Below, one piece after another: positions 17,512 to 27,757 of a stretch of DNA of 64,000 nt (positions are counted from its first letter, which is position 1; every line of letters begins with the position of its first letter). The position numbers were made by a program, and so were the translations under genes. The notes under the pieces are model-generated. The model had not been told where the DNA came from, made no database searches, and was given only the letters and a program-made list of their open reading frames with translations. Source of the stretch: Bradyrhizobium sp. Arg816 (GTDB lineage Bacteria > Pseudomonadota > Alphaproteobacteria > Rhizobiales > Xanthobacteraceae); contig NZ_JAPRAQ010000014.1 of assembly GCF_029989365.1 (NCBI RefSeq), forward strand, positions 124,001 to 188,000, written 5' to 3'.

Positions 17512-20364
17512 TCAACTCGCCAGCGCCGTCCTGAGCATCTTGGCAAGCTCGGATTTGCGGTAGGGCTTGGCCAGCAGCAGCACGCCGGAATCGAGCCGGC
17601 CGTGATGGACGATGGCGTTCTCGGTGTAGCCCGAGGTGAACAGCGTCTTCAGGTCGGGACGCCGCCGTACCGCCTCGTCCGCGAGCTGGCGGCCGTTCAT
17701 GTGGCCGGGCATGATGATGTCGGTGAAGAGCAGGTCGATGCCCTTGTCGGCATCGATGATGGTGAGGGCTTCGGCCGCGTTGGCGGCTTCGAGCGCGGCA
17801 TAGCCGAGGCTCTTGATCTGGGTCACGACATATTGGCGCACCAGGGCGTCGTCCTCGACGATCAGGATCTTCTCGTCGCCGCCGGCGATGGGCACGTTCT
17901 GCAGCGACTCGTACTCGGTCTCCTGCACGCCGCTCGAGCGCGGCAGGTAGATCTTCACGCTCGTGCCGTGGCCTTCCTCGCTGTAGATCTTGATGTGTCC
18001 GCCGGACTGCTTGACGAAGCCGAACACCATGCTGAGCCCGAGCCCGGTGCCCTTGCCGACCTCCTTGGTGGTGAAGAACGGGTCGAACACCCGCTCCATC
18101 AGGTCCGGTGGAATGCCGGTGCCGGTGTCGCTGACCGCGATCATCACGTAGCTGCCGGCGACGACGTCGGGATTCATGCTGGCATAGCCGTCGTCGAGGA
18201 AGATGTTGCGGGTCTCCAGCACCAGTGTGCCGCCGTCCGGCATGGCGTCGCGCGCGTTCAGGGCGAGATTGAGGATCGCGGTGGAAAGCTGGCCCGGGTC
18301 TACCAGCGCCGGCCAGGCATCCTCGGTGAGCTGCGGCATGATGGTGATCTGCTCGCCGAGGGTCGGGTGCAGCAGCTTGGCGGCCTCGAGCGCCAGCGCA
18401 TTGACGTCGATCTCGCGCGGCTGGAGCGGCTGCTTGCGGGCAAAGGCGAGCAGGTGCTTGGTCAGTTGCGCGCCGCGTTCGGCGGCGTCGTCGATCAGCT
18501 TGGTGATGGCTGCGAGCTCGGGACGGTCGGCCACCGCATCCGCGAGGATGCCGATCGTGCCGGTGATGACGGTCAGCACGTTGTTGAAATCGTGCGCGAC
18601 GCCGCCGGTCAGCTGGCCGATGGAGTCCATTTTCTGGACCTGCCTGAACTGGGCTTCTGCGGCCTGCTTCTCGGTGAGGTCGCGGCCGATGAAGAAATGG
18701 CGCTTCACCGGCTCCGACCAGGTCCCCATCCAGTTCAGCGTCACCTCGTGACCGTCGTAGTGGTAGTAGCGCGCCTCGAAGCTGCGCTTGACCGCGCCAC
18801 GCCGCGCTGCGCGCATCTCGCTGCGGGTGTTGTCGAGGTCGTCGGGGTGAATGAACTCGATGGCGCTGTGCCCGATCATGTCCTCCGGCTTGTACCCGAG
18901 GATGTCCTTCACGCTCGGGCTGATCTGGATGAAATTGCCGTAACCGTCCGTCACGAGGATCAGGTCCTGTGAGGTCTCGAAGATGCGCTGGCGCTCCTCG
19001 ATCTCGCGGTTGAGGGCGGATTCCGCCCGCTTCCGTTCGGTGATGTCGCGGGCGACCTTGGAGGCGCCGATGATCTTGCCGTCGGTCGATCGCAGCGGGA
19101 CCTGGCTCAGCAGGACGTCGATCGGCTGGCCGTTCTGGTGCAGCCGCACGGTCTCGTACTGGTCGATGAGCTCGCCGTTGCGGGTGCGGGCCAGCATTTC
19201 GGCGACTTCCTCGCGCTGCCCCTCGGGCATGATGATATCGACCTGGCGGCCGATCGCCTCGCTGGCGGAGTAGCCGAAGACGCGCTCGGCCGCCTTGTTC
19301 CAGGACGTGATGGTGCCGTCGAGCGACTTCGTGATGATGGCGTCGTTGGAGGACTCGACGACGGCGCTGAACAGCCGCTCGCGCTCGGCATAATAGTTCC
19401 GCTCCGAGCTCGACTGCCGCTGCAGCGCGCCGACCATGCCGGCCGTGTTGGCCTGGAGACGCACGTTCTCGATCAGCAGCACCGCGAGCACGAAACTCGA
19501 GGCACCGAGGCCGTAGAGCCGGCCGGCATAGAAGCCGAGGTCGAAACGCGCGACGTTGACGATCGCCGACAGCGCGATGTCGAACAGCCAGGCACACATC
19601 GTGACCATGAGCCAGACGTCGATCACCGTGTGCGGCTTGCGAAACCAGAGCGTGACCAGCGCCGCGAAGCTCAGGGACCACACGAACGACACCACGCCGA
19701 TCATGGTGGGGGTGTAGTGGCCGTCCTTGAGCAGGACCGGCAGCAGGCCGTGCTGCGCAGTCACCAGCCAGGCGAAGACGGTCAACGCGACGAACACGCC
19801 GGCGACGGAGAGCGCGATCGCGGGAGCCGTCGCGCCCGCAATCCTGTTGATGCCTTTGCCGTCCTTGAGCCAGGCATAGGCCAGCACGAACAGCGGGAAA
19901 CCGCCGTGCCAGATCATGTAGAGCCAGACGGTGGTCTGCGAGCCTGCACCGAACAATCCGGCCGGGGCGAACAGCCCGGGGAAGGTGAGGGCGTGGGTCA
20001 CCGCGGCGCCCGCCGTGAACAAATAGCCGGTCGACAGCAGCAGCAGCGCGCGGCTGCCCAGCACGGCGAACTGCGACAGCAGCAAGACGGCAGTGATGAT
20101 GTCGATGACCGCGAGCGCCGACTGGTAGCTCGCCACGAAGGCCGGCACCTGTACGAGCGGCAAGCCCGCAAACGGTACCGCCAGTGCGAACAGGATTGCG
20201 GAGATGCCGACGATCGCCAACGCAGCCCTGCGATCGCTTCGCGTAGCCGGCAAGGTCGACAGGAATGTGCTTCGGTCGTTAGGCGCTAGCACGTCGATCT
20301 CTCGTAAGCCGGCATGATCACCTCCTACGTCAATCTCTTCCGGCCGGGAAGCGGCTACCTGCAT
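17512..20364 (-). CDS. MASE4-like PAS-PAS hybrid histidine kinase
   Basis: 950 aa membrane sensor. Residues 45-305 hold about eight hydrophobic helices resembling MASE4. PAS domains follow at about 330-450 and 460-570. The HisKA box GGVAHDFNNVLTVITG has His591; the ATPase has NLALNARDAMPDGG, DTGTGIPP and GTGLGLSMVFGFV. A C-terminal receiver begins at ILIVEDDALVR and has its Asp in LLFTDIIMPG. The first ~40 residues are weakly supported and the true start could be internal. The lone receiver gene is transcribed away from it across a 195-base gap, a likely phosphorelay partner. Confidence 0.9.
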   Translation of the reverse strand: MQVAASRPEEIDVGGDHAGLREIDVLAPNDRSTFLSTLPATRSDRRAALAIVGISAILFALAVPFAGLPLVQVPAFVASYQSALAVIDIITAVLLLSQFAVLGSRALLLLSTGYLFTAGAAVTHALTFPGLFAPAGLFGAGSQTTVWLYMIWHGGFPLFVLAYAWLKDGKGINRIAGATAPAIALSVAGVFVALTVFAWLVTAQHGLLPVLLKDGHYTPTMIGVVSFVWSLSFAALVTLWFRKPHTVIDVWLMVTMCAWLFDIALSAIVNVARFDLGFYAGRLYGLGASSFVLAVLLIENVRLQANTAGMVGALQRQSSSERNYYAERERLFSAVVESSNDAIITKSLDGTITSWNKAAERVFGYSASEAIGRQVDIIMPEGQREEVAEMLARTRNGELIDQYETVRLHQNGQPIDVLLSQVPLRSTDGKIIGASKVARDITERKRAESALNREIEERQRIFETSQDLILVTDGYGNFIQISPSVKDILGYKPEDMIGHSAIEFIHPDDLDNTRSEMRAARRGAVKRSFEARYYHYDGHEVTLNWMGTWSEPVKRHFFIGRDLTEKQAAEAQFRQVQKMDSIGQLTGGVAHDFNNVLTVITGTIGILADAVADRPELAAITKLIDDAAERGAQLTKHLLAFARKQPLQPREIDVNALALEAAKLLHPTLGEQITIMPQLTEDAWPALVDPGQLSTAILNLALNARDAMPDGGTLVLETRNIFLDDGYASMNPDVVAGSYVMIAVSDTGTGIPPDLMERVFDPFFTTKEVGKGTGLGLSMVFGFVKQSGGHIKIYSEEGHGTSVKIYLPRSSGVQETEYESLQNVPIAGGDEKILIVEDDALVRQYVVTQIKSLGYAALEAANAAEALTIIDADKGIDLLFTDIIMPGHMNGRQLADEAVRRRPDLKTLFTSGYTENAIVHHGRLDSGVLLLAKPYRKSELAKMLRTALAS

Positions 20365-20559
20365 GGTAGCCCGCTCCGGGCGCGCATCCTGACAGAAAGC
20401 GCATGCGACTCAACCGAAGGTTACAGCTTAATTAACTTGGAGTGGGACTTGGAACAGGTAACTGGTAAGAGGTGATTTACCGGGACAGACCCATACTGCC
20501 TTGCCGGGCACTTGCGGTGAATTGAACCAAATAATGATAGGTATCCGGGAGTTGTTCCC

Positions 20560-20946
20560 ATGCGCCGTGTCCTCGTTGTCGACGACCAGAAGGAGGTCCG
20601 CGCCATGGTCGCGATCGTGCTTCGGGTCAACCGTTTTGACGTCGTCGAGGCCGAGAGCGGCGCAGCGGGCCTGAAAGCCTTCGGCGAGGGCGCTTTCGAT
20701 GCCGCGATCGTCGATATTTTCCTGGCCGACACCAGCGGCGTCGACGTCATGGTGGCCATTCGCGAGCGAGTTCCCGGGTTTCCGATCGTCGCGGTCTCCG
20801 GCATGACCGCGCTGGATTTCATGGGCGAGGCGCCTGGTCTGCGCGACGTGGTATGCCTGCAAAAGCCATTTCGGCCGAACGATCTCCTGCAAGCGCTTCA
20901 CAAGGCCCAGGCCGCGGCGGGCGGCGAGCTCTCCGCAGCCGTGTGA
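20560..20946 (+). CDS. Single-domain response regulator
   Basis: 128 aa receiver with no output domain. It begins MRRVLVVDDQ (Asp8-Asp9), has phosphoacceptor Asp52 in AAIVDIFLAD, Ser80 in VAVSG and Lys102 in LQKPF, so it should be phosphorylatable. Divergent from the hybrid kinase, it may relay phosphate from it. The upstream 195 bases (20365-20559) hold both promoters, though I could not fix either one with confidence. Confidence 0.9.
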   Translation: MRRVLVVDDQKEVRAMVAIVLRVNRFDVVEAESGAAGLKAFGEGAFDAAIVDIFLADTSGVDVMVAIRERVPGFPIVAVSGMTALDFMGEAPGLRDVVCLQKPFRPNDLLQALHKAQAAAGGELSAAV

Positions 20947-20960
20947 CCGTATGGCGAAAG

Positions 20961-20986
20961 AAAACGCCCCGGCGAACCGGGGCGTT
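20961..20986 (-). terminator. Intrinsic terminator for livK
   Basis: AACGCCCCGG and CCGGGGCGTT form a perfect 10-base stem with a CGAA loop. Read on the minus strand it is followed by TTTTCTTT, a proper U-tract, placing it 35 bases after the livK stop. On the plus strand, after the receiver gene, the U-tract is weaker. Confidence 0.7.
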
Positions 20987-21020
20987 GGATTGATCTGATT
21001 AAAAGGTCAGGCATCCTGTC

Positions 21021-22139
21021 TCAGGTGCCGTTGCCCTTGATCTCGGCGTAGCCGCCCTTGGCGTCCCATTTGTAGACGACATAGTCGAGCTGCTTGATGT
21101 CGCCCTTGGCGTCATACTCGATCGGGCCGATCACGGTGTCCCACTTGCCGGCCTTGATCGCCGCCATGACCTTCTTGGCGTCCGTGGTGCCGGCCTTCTT
21201 GGCCGCCTGCGACCAGACCTGCATCGCCGCGTAGGTGTAGAGCGTATAGCCCTCGGGATCGATGTTCTTGGCCTTGAAGGCGTCGACGATCTTCTTCGCG
21301 GTCGGCTTGTTGCGCGGATCGGGGCCGAAGGTGAACAGCGTGCCTTCGCCGGCCGGACCGGTGATGGAGGCGTACTCCTTGTCGGCGAGCGCATCGCCGG
21401 CCATCAGGATCGTCTTGAGGCCCTGGTCACGCATCTGGCGCAGGATCAGGCCGCTCTCCTGATGGTAGCCGCCGACATAGACGAGGTCGATGTTGTCGCG
21501 CTTCAGGCGCGAGACGATCGCGTTGAAGTCCTTGTCGCCCTTGTTATAGGACTCGTACATCTTCTCGGTGATGCCGGCCTTGTTGAGCGCCTTCTTGGTC
21601 TCGTCGGCGAGACCCTTGCCGTAGGTGGTCTTGTCGTTGAGGATCGCGATGTTCTTGCCCTTGTAGTTCTTGGCGATGTACTGCGCCGCGACCAGGCCCT
21701 GCTGGTCGTCACGGCCGCAGACGCGCGCCACGTTCCAGAGTCCGCTGTCGGTGAACTTCGGATTGGTCGAGGCGGGGGTAATCTGGAGCACGTTGCCGTC
21801 GGCATAGGCTTCGGAGGCGGGGATCGACGACGATGAGCAATAGTGCCCGGCCACGAACGGGATTTTCGCGCCGGCGATCTTTTCGGCGATCGAGCGCGCC
21901 TGCTTCGGGTCGCAGGCGTCGTCCTCGACGTTGAGCGCGAGCTTCTTGCCGTTGACGCCGCCGGCGGCGTTGATGTCAGCCACGGCCATCTCGGCGCCGT
22001 TCTTCATCTGGCGGCCGAAGGCGGACTCTCCGCCGGTCATCGGGCCTGCGACTGCGACGGTGACATCCTGCGCGAAAGCCGCGCTCGATAGCGCGATCGA
22101 CGCGCCGAATGCCAGACCGATGAGCTTCAGTGATTTCAT
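21021..22139 (-). CDS. livK: Branched-chain amino acid ABC transporter substrate-binding protein
   Basis: 372 aa periplasmic receptor of the Peripla_BP_6 family. A classical signal peptide ends at SAAFAQ (about residue 24). The mature protein begins DVTVAVAGPMTGGESAFG, a hallmark of LivJ/LivK, with a Cys pair around DDACDPKQ and GHYCSSSS. GAGG precedes the ATG. It is the last gene of the transporter unit, 161 bases after livF, so it may also have its own promoter, consistent with the higher amount needed for a binding protein. Confidence 0.93.
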   Translation of the reverse strand: MKSLKLIGLAFGASIALSSAAFAQDVTVAVAGPMTGGESAFGRQMKNGAEMAVADINAAGGVNGKKLALNVEDDACDPKQARSIAEKIAGAKIPFVAGHYCSSSSIPASEAYADGNVLQITPASTNPKFTDSGLWNVARVCGRDDQQGLVAAQYIAKNYKGKNIAILNDKTTYGKGLADETKKALNKAGITEKMYESYNKGDKDFNAIVSRLKRDNIDLVYVGGYHQESGLILRQMRDQGLKTILMAGDALADKEYASITGPAGEGTLFTFGPDPRNKPTAKKIVDAFKAKNIDPEGYTLYTYAAMQVWSQAAKKAGTTDAKKVMAAIKAGKWDTVIGPIEYDAKGDIKQLDYVVYKWDAKGGYAEIKGNGT

Positions 22140-22300
22140 GAGATACCTCGCGGGTGGTCGACTGTGGAAGTTGCCGGGTACGCCCGGTCCAAACCGGCGC
22201 CATTCTTGAATGAATCTCGGGAGAAGTCACCGGCAAAATACGGGCATTGGCGGAGATATCTCGCCACATTCGGCCGCACGGGCTCCGCCGTCGGGCAACC

Positions 22301-23041
22301 TCAGCCGTGCCGGCCGCCTTCCAGGTAGGCGGCGCGAATCTCGGGGCGCTGCAACAACTCGGCGCCGGTCCCGGCCAGCGTGATCAGGCCGTTGACCATG
22401 ACGTAACCGCGATGGGCGAGCTTCAGCGCATGGTTGGCGTTCTGCTCGACGATCAGGACCGTCAGGCCGTCCTGGCGGTTCAGGGTGCGGATCGCATCGA
22501 AAATCTGGCGCGCGATCAGCGGCGCCAGCCCGAGCGAGGGCTCGTCGAGCAGAAGCAGGCGGGGGCGGCTCATCAGGGCGCGGCCGATTGCCAGCATCTG
22601 CTGCTCGCCGCCGGACAGCGTTCCGCCGCGCTGGGCGTAGCGCTCCTTCAGCCGCGGGAACAGCGTGAACACGCGTTGCAGCGTGGCCTCGCGTTCTGCG
22701 TCGGTGCAGCCGGTGGCATCCGCCCCCATCTGGAGGTTTTCCGCCACGCTCATGCGCGGGAAGATGCGGCGGCCTTCCGGCGATTGCGCGATGCGCAAAT
22801 GGGCGATCTCATGGGTGGGAACGTCGGTGATGTCGCGGCCTTCGTACAGGATCTGGCCGGCGCGGGCGCGCGGCTTGCCGAAGATCGTCATCATCAGCGT
22901 CGACTTGCCGGCGCCGTTGGCGCCGATCAGCGCGACGATCTCGCCGGCGCTGATCTCGACATCGACGCCCTTTAGCGCCTCGATCTTGCCGTAGGCGGCG
23001 CGCAGGCCCCGGATCGACAGCAGGGGAGCGGACGACGTCAC
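22301..23041 (-). CDS. livF: Branched-chain amino acid ABC transporter ATPase
   Basis: 246 aa cytosolic ATPase. Walker A is GANGAGKST, the signature is LSGGEQQMLAIGRAL and Walker B is LLLLDEPSLGL. The GTG at 23041 is the right start: it overlaps the livG TGA in a GTGA junction and is followed by PLLSIRGLRAAYGKIEAL, the usual LivF beginning. The frame stays open far upstream but that sequence is the shadow of livG. Confidence 0.94.
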   Translation of the reverse strand: MTSSAPLLSIRGLRAAYGKIEALKGVDVEISAGEIVALIGANGAGKSTLMMTIFGKPRARAGQILYEGRDITDVPTHEIAHLRIAQSPEGRRIFPRMSVAENLQMGADATGCTDAEREATLQRVFTLFPRLKERYAQRGGTLSGGEQQMLAIGRALMSRPRLLLLDEPSLGLAPLIARQIFDAIRTLNRQDGLTVLIVEQNANHALKLAHRGYVMVNGLITLAGTGAELLQRPEIRAAYLEGGRHG

Positions 23042-23867
23042 GACCCGCTCTCCATCACGGCCACGGCCTCTTCCTCGTCGGTGCCGAGATAGGCGGCGAT
23101 CACCTTGGGATCGTCGCGGATTTCGCGCGGAGAGCCTTCCGCGATCTTGACGCCATGGTCCATCACCACGATGTGGTCGGAGATCTCCATCACGACCGAC
23201 ATGTCGTGCTCGATCAGCAGGATCGAGGTGCCGAGCTCGTTGCGGATCGAGAGAAGGAGCTCGCTCAAAGCTGCGCTCTCGCGCGCGTTGAGACCCGCGG
23301 CGGGCTCGTCCAGGCACAAAAGCGCGGGCTCGGTGCACATCGCGCGCGCAATCTCGAGCCGGCGCTGGTCGCCATAGGCAAAATTGCCGGCGGCATCGTC
23401 GGCGCGGTCGAGCAAATTGACCCGCTTCAGCCAGTCGGTGGCGAGGTCGATCGCGCGCTTTTCGGCGTCGCGGTAGCCGGGCGCGCCGATGAGGCCGAGA
23501 AAGGTGAAGCCGGAGGCGCGCATCAACGCGTTGTGCTGCGCCACCATCAGGTTTTCCAGCGCGGTCATGCCGGGAAACAGGCGGATGTTCTGGAAGGTGC
23601 GCGCGACCTTGGCCTGCTTGGCGATGCGGAAATCGTTCAGCCGCTCCAGCGCAATCACCTTGCCGTCGTCATGGGTGAGGCGAATGGCGCCGCCGCTCGG
23701 CTTGTAGAAGCCGGTGATGCAATTGAACACGGTGGTCTTGCCGGCGCCGTTCGGTCCGATCAGCGCGGTGATCTTCTTCCGCTCGGCCGCGAACGACAGG
23801 TCTTGCACGGCGACGATGCCACCGAAGCGCATGGTCAGCCGGTCCACACCGAGAATCTTGTCGCCGC

Positions 23868-23871
<4 letters not shown>
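23038..23871 (-). CDS. livG: Branched-chain amino acid ABC transporter ATPase
   Basis: 277 aa. Walker A GPNGAGKTT, the family-specific VARTFQNIRLFPGMTALENL, signature-like FAYGDQRRLEIARAM and Walker B LLCLDEPAAGLN are visible. It starts in an ATGA overlap with the livM stop. The long C-terminal helix typical of LivG is present. It pairs with LivF to drive LivH-LivM. Confidence 0.94.
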
Positions 23872-25187
<1,316 letters not shown>

Positions 25188-25197
25188 GCGGCGACCG

Positions 25198-26115
25198 TCA
25201 GACTTTTTCGACTTCGGGACGGCCGAGCAGGCCGGTCGGCATGAAGATCAGCACGACGATCAGGATCGAGAACGCCGCGACGTCCTTGTACTCGACCGAG
25301 AAATAGGCCGACCAGAACGTCTCGATCAGGCCGATCGCGAGACCGCCCAGCATGGCGCCAGGCAGCGAGCCGATGCCGCCGAGCACGGCCGCGGTGAACG
25401 CCTTGATGCCGGCGACGAAGCCCATGAAGAAATCCACCAGGCCGTAATAGAGCAGGTACATCAGGCCCGCGACCGCGGCGAGCGCGGCGCCGATCACGAA
25501 GGTCATGGAGATGGTGCGGTCGACGTTGACGCCGAGCAGCGCCGCCATGGTCTGGTCCTGCTCGCAGGCCCGCATGTCGCGCCCGAGCCGGGTGCGCGAC
25601 ACCAGCCAGGTGAAGATCCCAAGCAGCACGATGGTGGTGAGGACCACCATGATCTGGATGTTGGAGAGCTGGATCACAAAACCGTCCGCGCTTTCGTGCA
25701 GCGTATAGCCGCCGGTGATAAAGGGCGGGATCGGCTTGACGCGGGCGCCCTGCGCCACCTGCGAGTAATTCGTCAGCACGAAGGACATGCCGATCGCCGA
25801 CAGCATCGGGGCGAGGCGGAAGGAATGGCGCAGGGGCCGGTAGGCGATGCGCTCGATGGTCCAGCCATAGAGCGCGGTGATCGCCATCGCGACCAGCAGC
25901 ACCACCAGCAGGATCACCGGGATCGCAGTCAGGCCGAGCGAGACCAGGATCAGGAAGGTGATCAGGGCGATGAAGCCGCCGATCATGAAGACATCGCCAT
26001 GGGCGAAATTGATCATGCCGACGATGCCGTAGACCATCGTATAGCCGATGGCGATCAGGCCGTAGATCGAGCCCAGAACGAGACCGTTGATGAGCTGCTG
26101 GGCGAAATAATCCAT
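25198..26115 (-). CDS. livH: Branched-chain amino acid ABC transporter permease
   Basis: 305 aa permease with about eight helices. LVLGSIYGLIAIGYTMVYG, NFAHGDVFMIGGF and the coupling loop RACEQDQTMAALLGVN are standard LivH motifs. It is the first gene of the livHMGF-K unit. The 287-base gap to the divergent small-protein gene at 26403 must contain its promoter, but I see no clear hexamers. Confidence 0.94.
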   Translation of the reverse strand: MDYFAQQLINGLVLGSIYGLIAIGYTMVYGIVGMINFAHGDVFMIGGFIALITFLILVSLGLTAIPVILLVVLLVAMAITALYGWTIERIAYRPLRHSFRLAPMLSAIGMSFVLTNYSQVAQGARVKPIPPFITGGYTLHESADGFVIQLSNIQIMVVLTTIVLLGIFTWLVSRTRLGRDMRACEQDQTMAALLGVNVDRTISMTFVIGAALAAVAGLMYLLYYGLVDFFMGFVAGIKAFTAAVLGGIGSLPGAMLGGLAIGLIETFWSAYFSVEYKDVAAFSILIVVLIFMPTGLLGRPEVEKV

Positions 26116-26322
26116 GGGCTGCCGTTACCACCTGACGCGGCTCAAAGGGAGCTCTTCGAGAGAGAGTTTCTGCGAATTTCTTCTCGGGCCCCGGCAGCCC
26201 CTAAGCATTCTTCCCGTTTTGTAACAGGAGGGAACTGGCGGCTGCAACTGGCCATGCCTCGGCACAAAGGCTTGTACAGTGGTCATTTCATTACGGACGT
26301 CATTTCGGTTCCGCAGGTGCGA

Positions 26323-26335
26323 GGAACCGGGTTCC
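26323..26335. promoter_or_regulatory. 13-base palindrome in the livH / small-protein gap
   Basis: GGAACCGGGTTCC is a perfect palindrome around a central G. It lies 68 bases before the PGQ-rich gene. It might be an operator or part of a GGAAC-type extracytoplasmic sigma factor site, but no matching -10 at the right distance was found. Confidence 0.3.
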
Positions 26336-26402
26336 GCAAAGCAACCAAACTGAATCCCGGCCGTTGTCTCTCCTCTGAGGTCCAACAAGGGAGTTCCCCC
26401 GA

Positions 26403-26573
26403 ATGTCGAAACAGCAAGATCAGAATCCGGGCCAGCAGACTCAGAACCCCGGCCAGAAACCCGGGCAGCAGCAGGGTGGCGGCCAGAAACCCGGACAGCA
26501 GCAGCAGGATCCGCAGCGCCAGGGCGAGAAGCCCGGCCAGCAACAGGGCGGCCAGCACGGCCAGGACAAGTAG
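26403..26573 (+). CDS. Small disordered PGQ-rich protein, 56 aa
   Basis: Read directly from the bases: ATG at 26403 with AAGGGAG about ten bases upstream, TAG at 26571. The product is almost wholly Gln, Gly, Pro and Lys with repeated NPGQ, KPGQ and GGQ units and no hydrophobic residue after Met1. It must be intrinsically disordered and highly soluble. A strong terminator follows 22 bases later, so it is a complete single-gene unit. It is reminiscent of small hydrophilic stress proteins; no function is known to me. Confidence 0.7.
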   Translation: MSKQQDQNPGQQTQNPGQKPGQQQGGGQKPGQQQQDPQRQGEKPGQQQGGQHGQDK

Positions 26574-26594
26574 TTTCGGAGCCCAGACGTGAAG

Positions 26595-26625
26595 AGGGCC
26601 CCGCCGGGAGGCGGGGCCCTTTTTC
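26595..26625 (+). terminator. Strong intrinsic terminator after the PGQ-rich gene
   Basis: AGGGCCCCGCC and GGCGGGGCCCT form a perfect 11-base stem around GGGA and are followed by TTTTCC. It is one of the two best terminators in the window and closes the small transcription unit starting before 26403. Confidence 0.9.
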
Positions 26626-26756
26626 CTTGGGCGCGCCGCCCGGCGGGCCAGTTAAGGTAAACAAAGGGTTTAAATTGCCGCCATGGTCTGATGCGAGTTA
26701 GCTCCCCGGCAAAGCCTTCCCATGGAAGGCGCGCAGCGAGCGAAGCGGGAAGCGGC

Positions 26757-27293
26757 ATGTTCAGGAATTGGCGGATCGGTTCGGTCAACGGCGCCCTGCT
26801 GGCGGCCTATTTCATCCCGGCCTGGACGCTTGTGGCCTTCAACATCATGGTGGCACCGGTGCACGGCCTCTACGAGCGGCCGAGTGTCGCGGTGGCGCTG
26901 TTCCTCAGCGACCATCTTCAGATGGCGGGGATGAGCACGGTGCGTGCCGCCTGGCTGCTGGCGCTGGGCCGGCTGACGGTGGTGGCGTTCTTTGCCATCT
27001 ATCTCACGCTTCTGTGCATTCCCCGCGTCCGCAAGAATGGCGGCAGCGACGAGGCGCTCGGCATTGCGCTTGGGATCGGCAGCCTCATCTCGTTTACGAG
27101 CATGTTGATGGCCTCGAAGGTCGGCGAGCTGGCCGCGCTCCGGCTGCATGCCACCGAGCTCCTGCTGCTGCTCGGCGCTGCCATCGTGGTGGTGATCGAA
27201 CGGCCCGCGCCGGCGCCCAGGATCGTCCAGAACACCGTCGAGACCGTCGCGCCGCTAGCTCTTGAGCAGGCCGAGCTCCTGCACAATCGCTGA
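26757..27293 (+). CDS. Four-helix membrane protein of unknown function
   Basis: 178 aa, start at the ATG at 26757 with GGGAAG upstream. Four hydrophobic segments at about 10-32, 60-85, 97-120 and 140-160 and short loops; the C-terminus is acidic. I recognise no family. Its last 39 bases overlap the 3' end of the convergent pcaC gene, so the two transcripts are complementary there. Confidence 0.7.
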   Translation: MFRNWRIGSVNGALLAAYFIPAWTLVAFNIMVAPVHGLYERPSVAVALFLSDHLQMAGMSTVRAAWLLALGRLTVVAFFAIYLTLLCIPRVRKNGGSDEALGIALGIGSLISFTSMLMASKVGELAALRLHATELLLLLGAAIVVVIERPAPAPRIVQNTVETVAPLALEQAELLHNR

Positions 27294-27647
27294 GGCTTCC
27301 TTGACGGCGTGGTTCGCCGCCGGCACGCCGCAATAGATCGCCTGCTGAAGCAGGATTTCCTTGATGTCGTCGGGGGTGAAGCCGCCCTCGGCGAGCGCCG
27401 CGCGCACATGCAGGCGGAATTCGTCCCACTGCCCCAGCGCGACCATGGTGCCGATCACGAGCACGCGCCGCGTGCGCTCGTCGAAATGCGGCCGCGTCCA
27501 GATATCGCCCCAGGCGTAGCGCGTGATCATGTCCTGGAAGTCGGTGTTGAAGGCATTGCGGCCCGCGATCGACTTGTCGACCCAGGCATTGCCCAAAACC
27601 TTCCGGCGCACGTTCATGCCGGCATCGCGGCGCTTCTGGTCGTTCAT
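27255..27647 (-). CDS. pcaC: 4-carboxymuconolactone decarboxylase
   Basis: 130 aa, the usual PcaC length. It converts 4-carboxymuconolactone to 3-oxoadipate enol-lactone in the protocatechuate branch. The AhpD-like motif region is visible as TRRVLVIGTMVALGQWDEFRLH followed by GGFTPDDIKEILLQQAIYCG. AGGAGG lies eight bases before the ATG. It is downstream of pcaB and pcaD on the same strand, separated from pcaD by a 110-base gap containing a palindromic repeat. The overlapping 3' end with the convergent membrane protein gene is unusual. Confidence 0.92.
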   Translation of the reverse strand: MNDQKRRDAGMNVRRKVLGNAWVDKSIAGRNAFNTDFQDMITRYAWGDIWTRPHFDERTRRVLVIGTMVALGQWDEFRLHVRAALAEGGFTPDDIKEILLQQAIYCGVPAANHAVKEASAIVQELGLLKS

Positions 27648-27663
27648 TGTGTTTCCTCCTCTT

Positions 27664-27750
27664 CGTCATTGCGAGGAGCGTAGCGACGAAGCAATCCAGA
27701 ATGTCACCGCGGAGGGATTTCTGGATTGCTTCGCTGCGCTCGCAATGACG
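27664..27750. repeat. CGTCATTGCGAG palindromic repeat between pcaD and pcaC
   Basis: An 87-base imperfect inverted repeat bounded by CGTCATTGCGAG and CTCGCAATGACG, with internal GAAGCAATCCAGA and TCTGGATTGCTTC arms. It is a common dispersed element of Bradyrhizobium. It fills the pcaD-pcaC gap and could form a long hairpin in the operon mRNA. Confidence 0.8.
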
Positions 27751-27757
27751 GTTGCGG

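Noticed and set aside
17477..19681. A 734-codon open frame on the minus strand
   Set aside because: It is a frame-shifted shadow of the hybrid kinase; the composition is Arg/Ala/Gly-rich and no motif is seen, whereas the kinase frame has all expected boxes.
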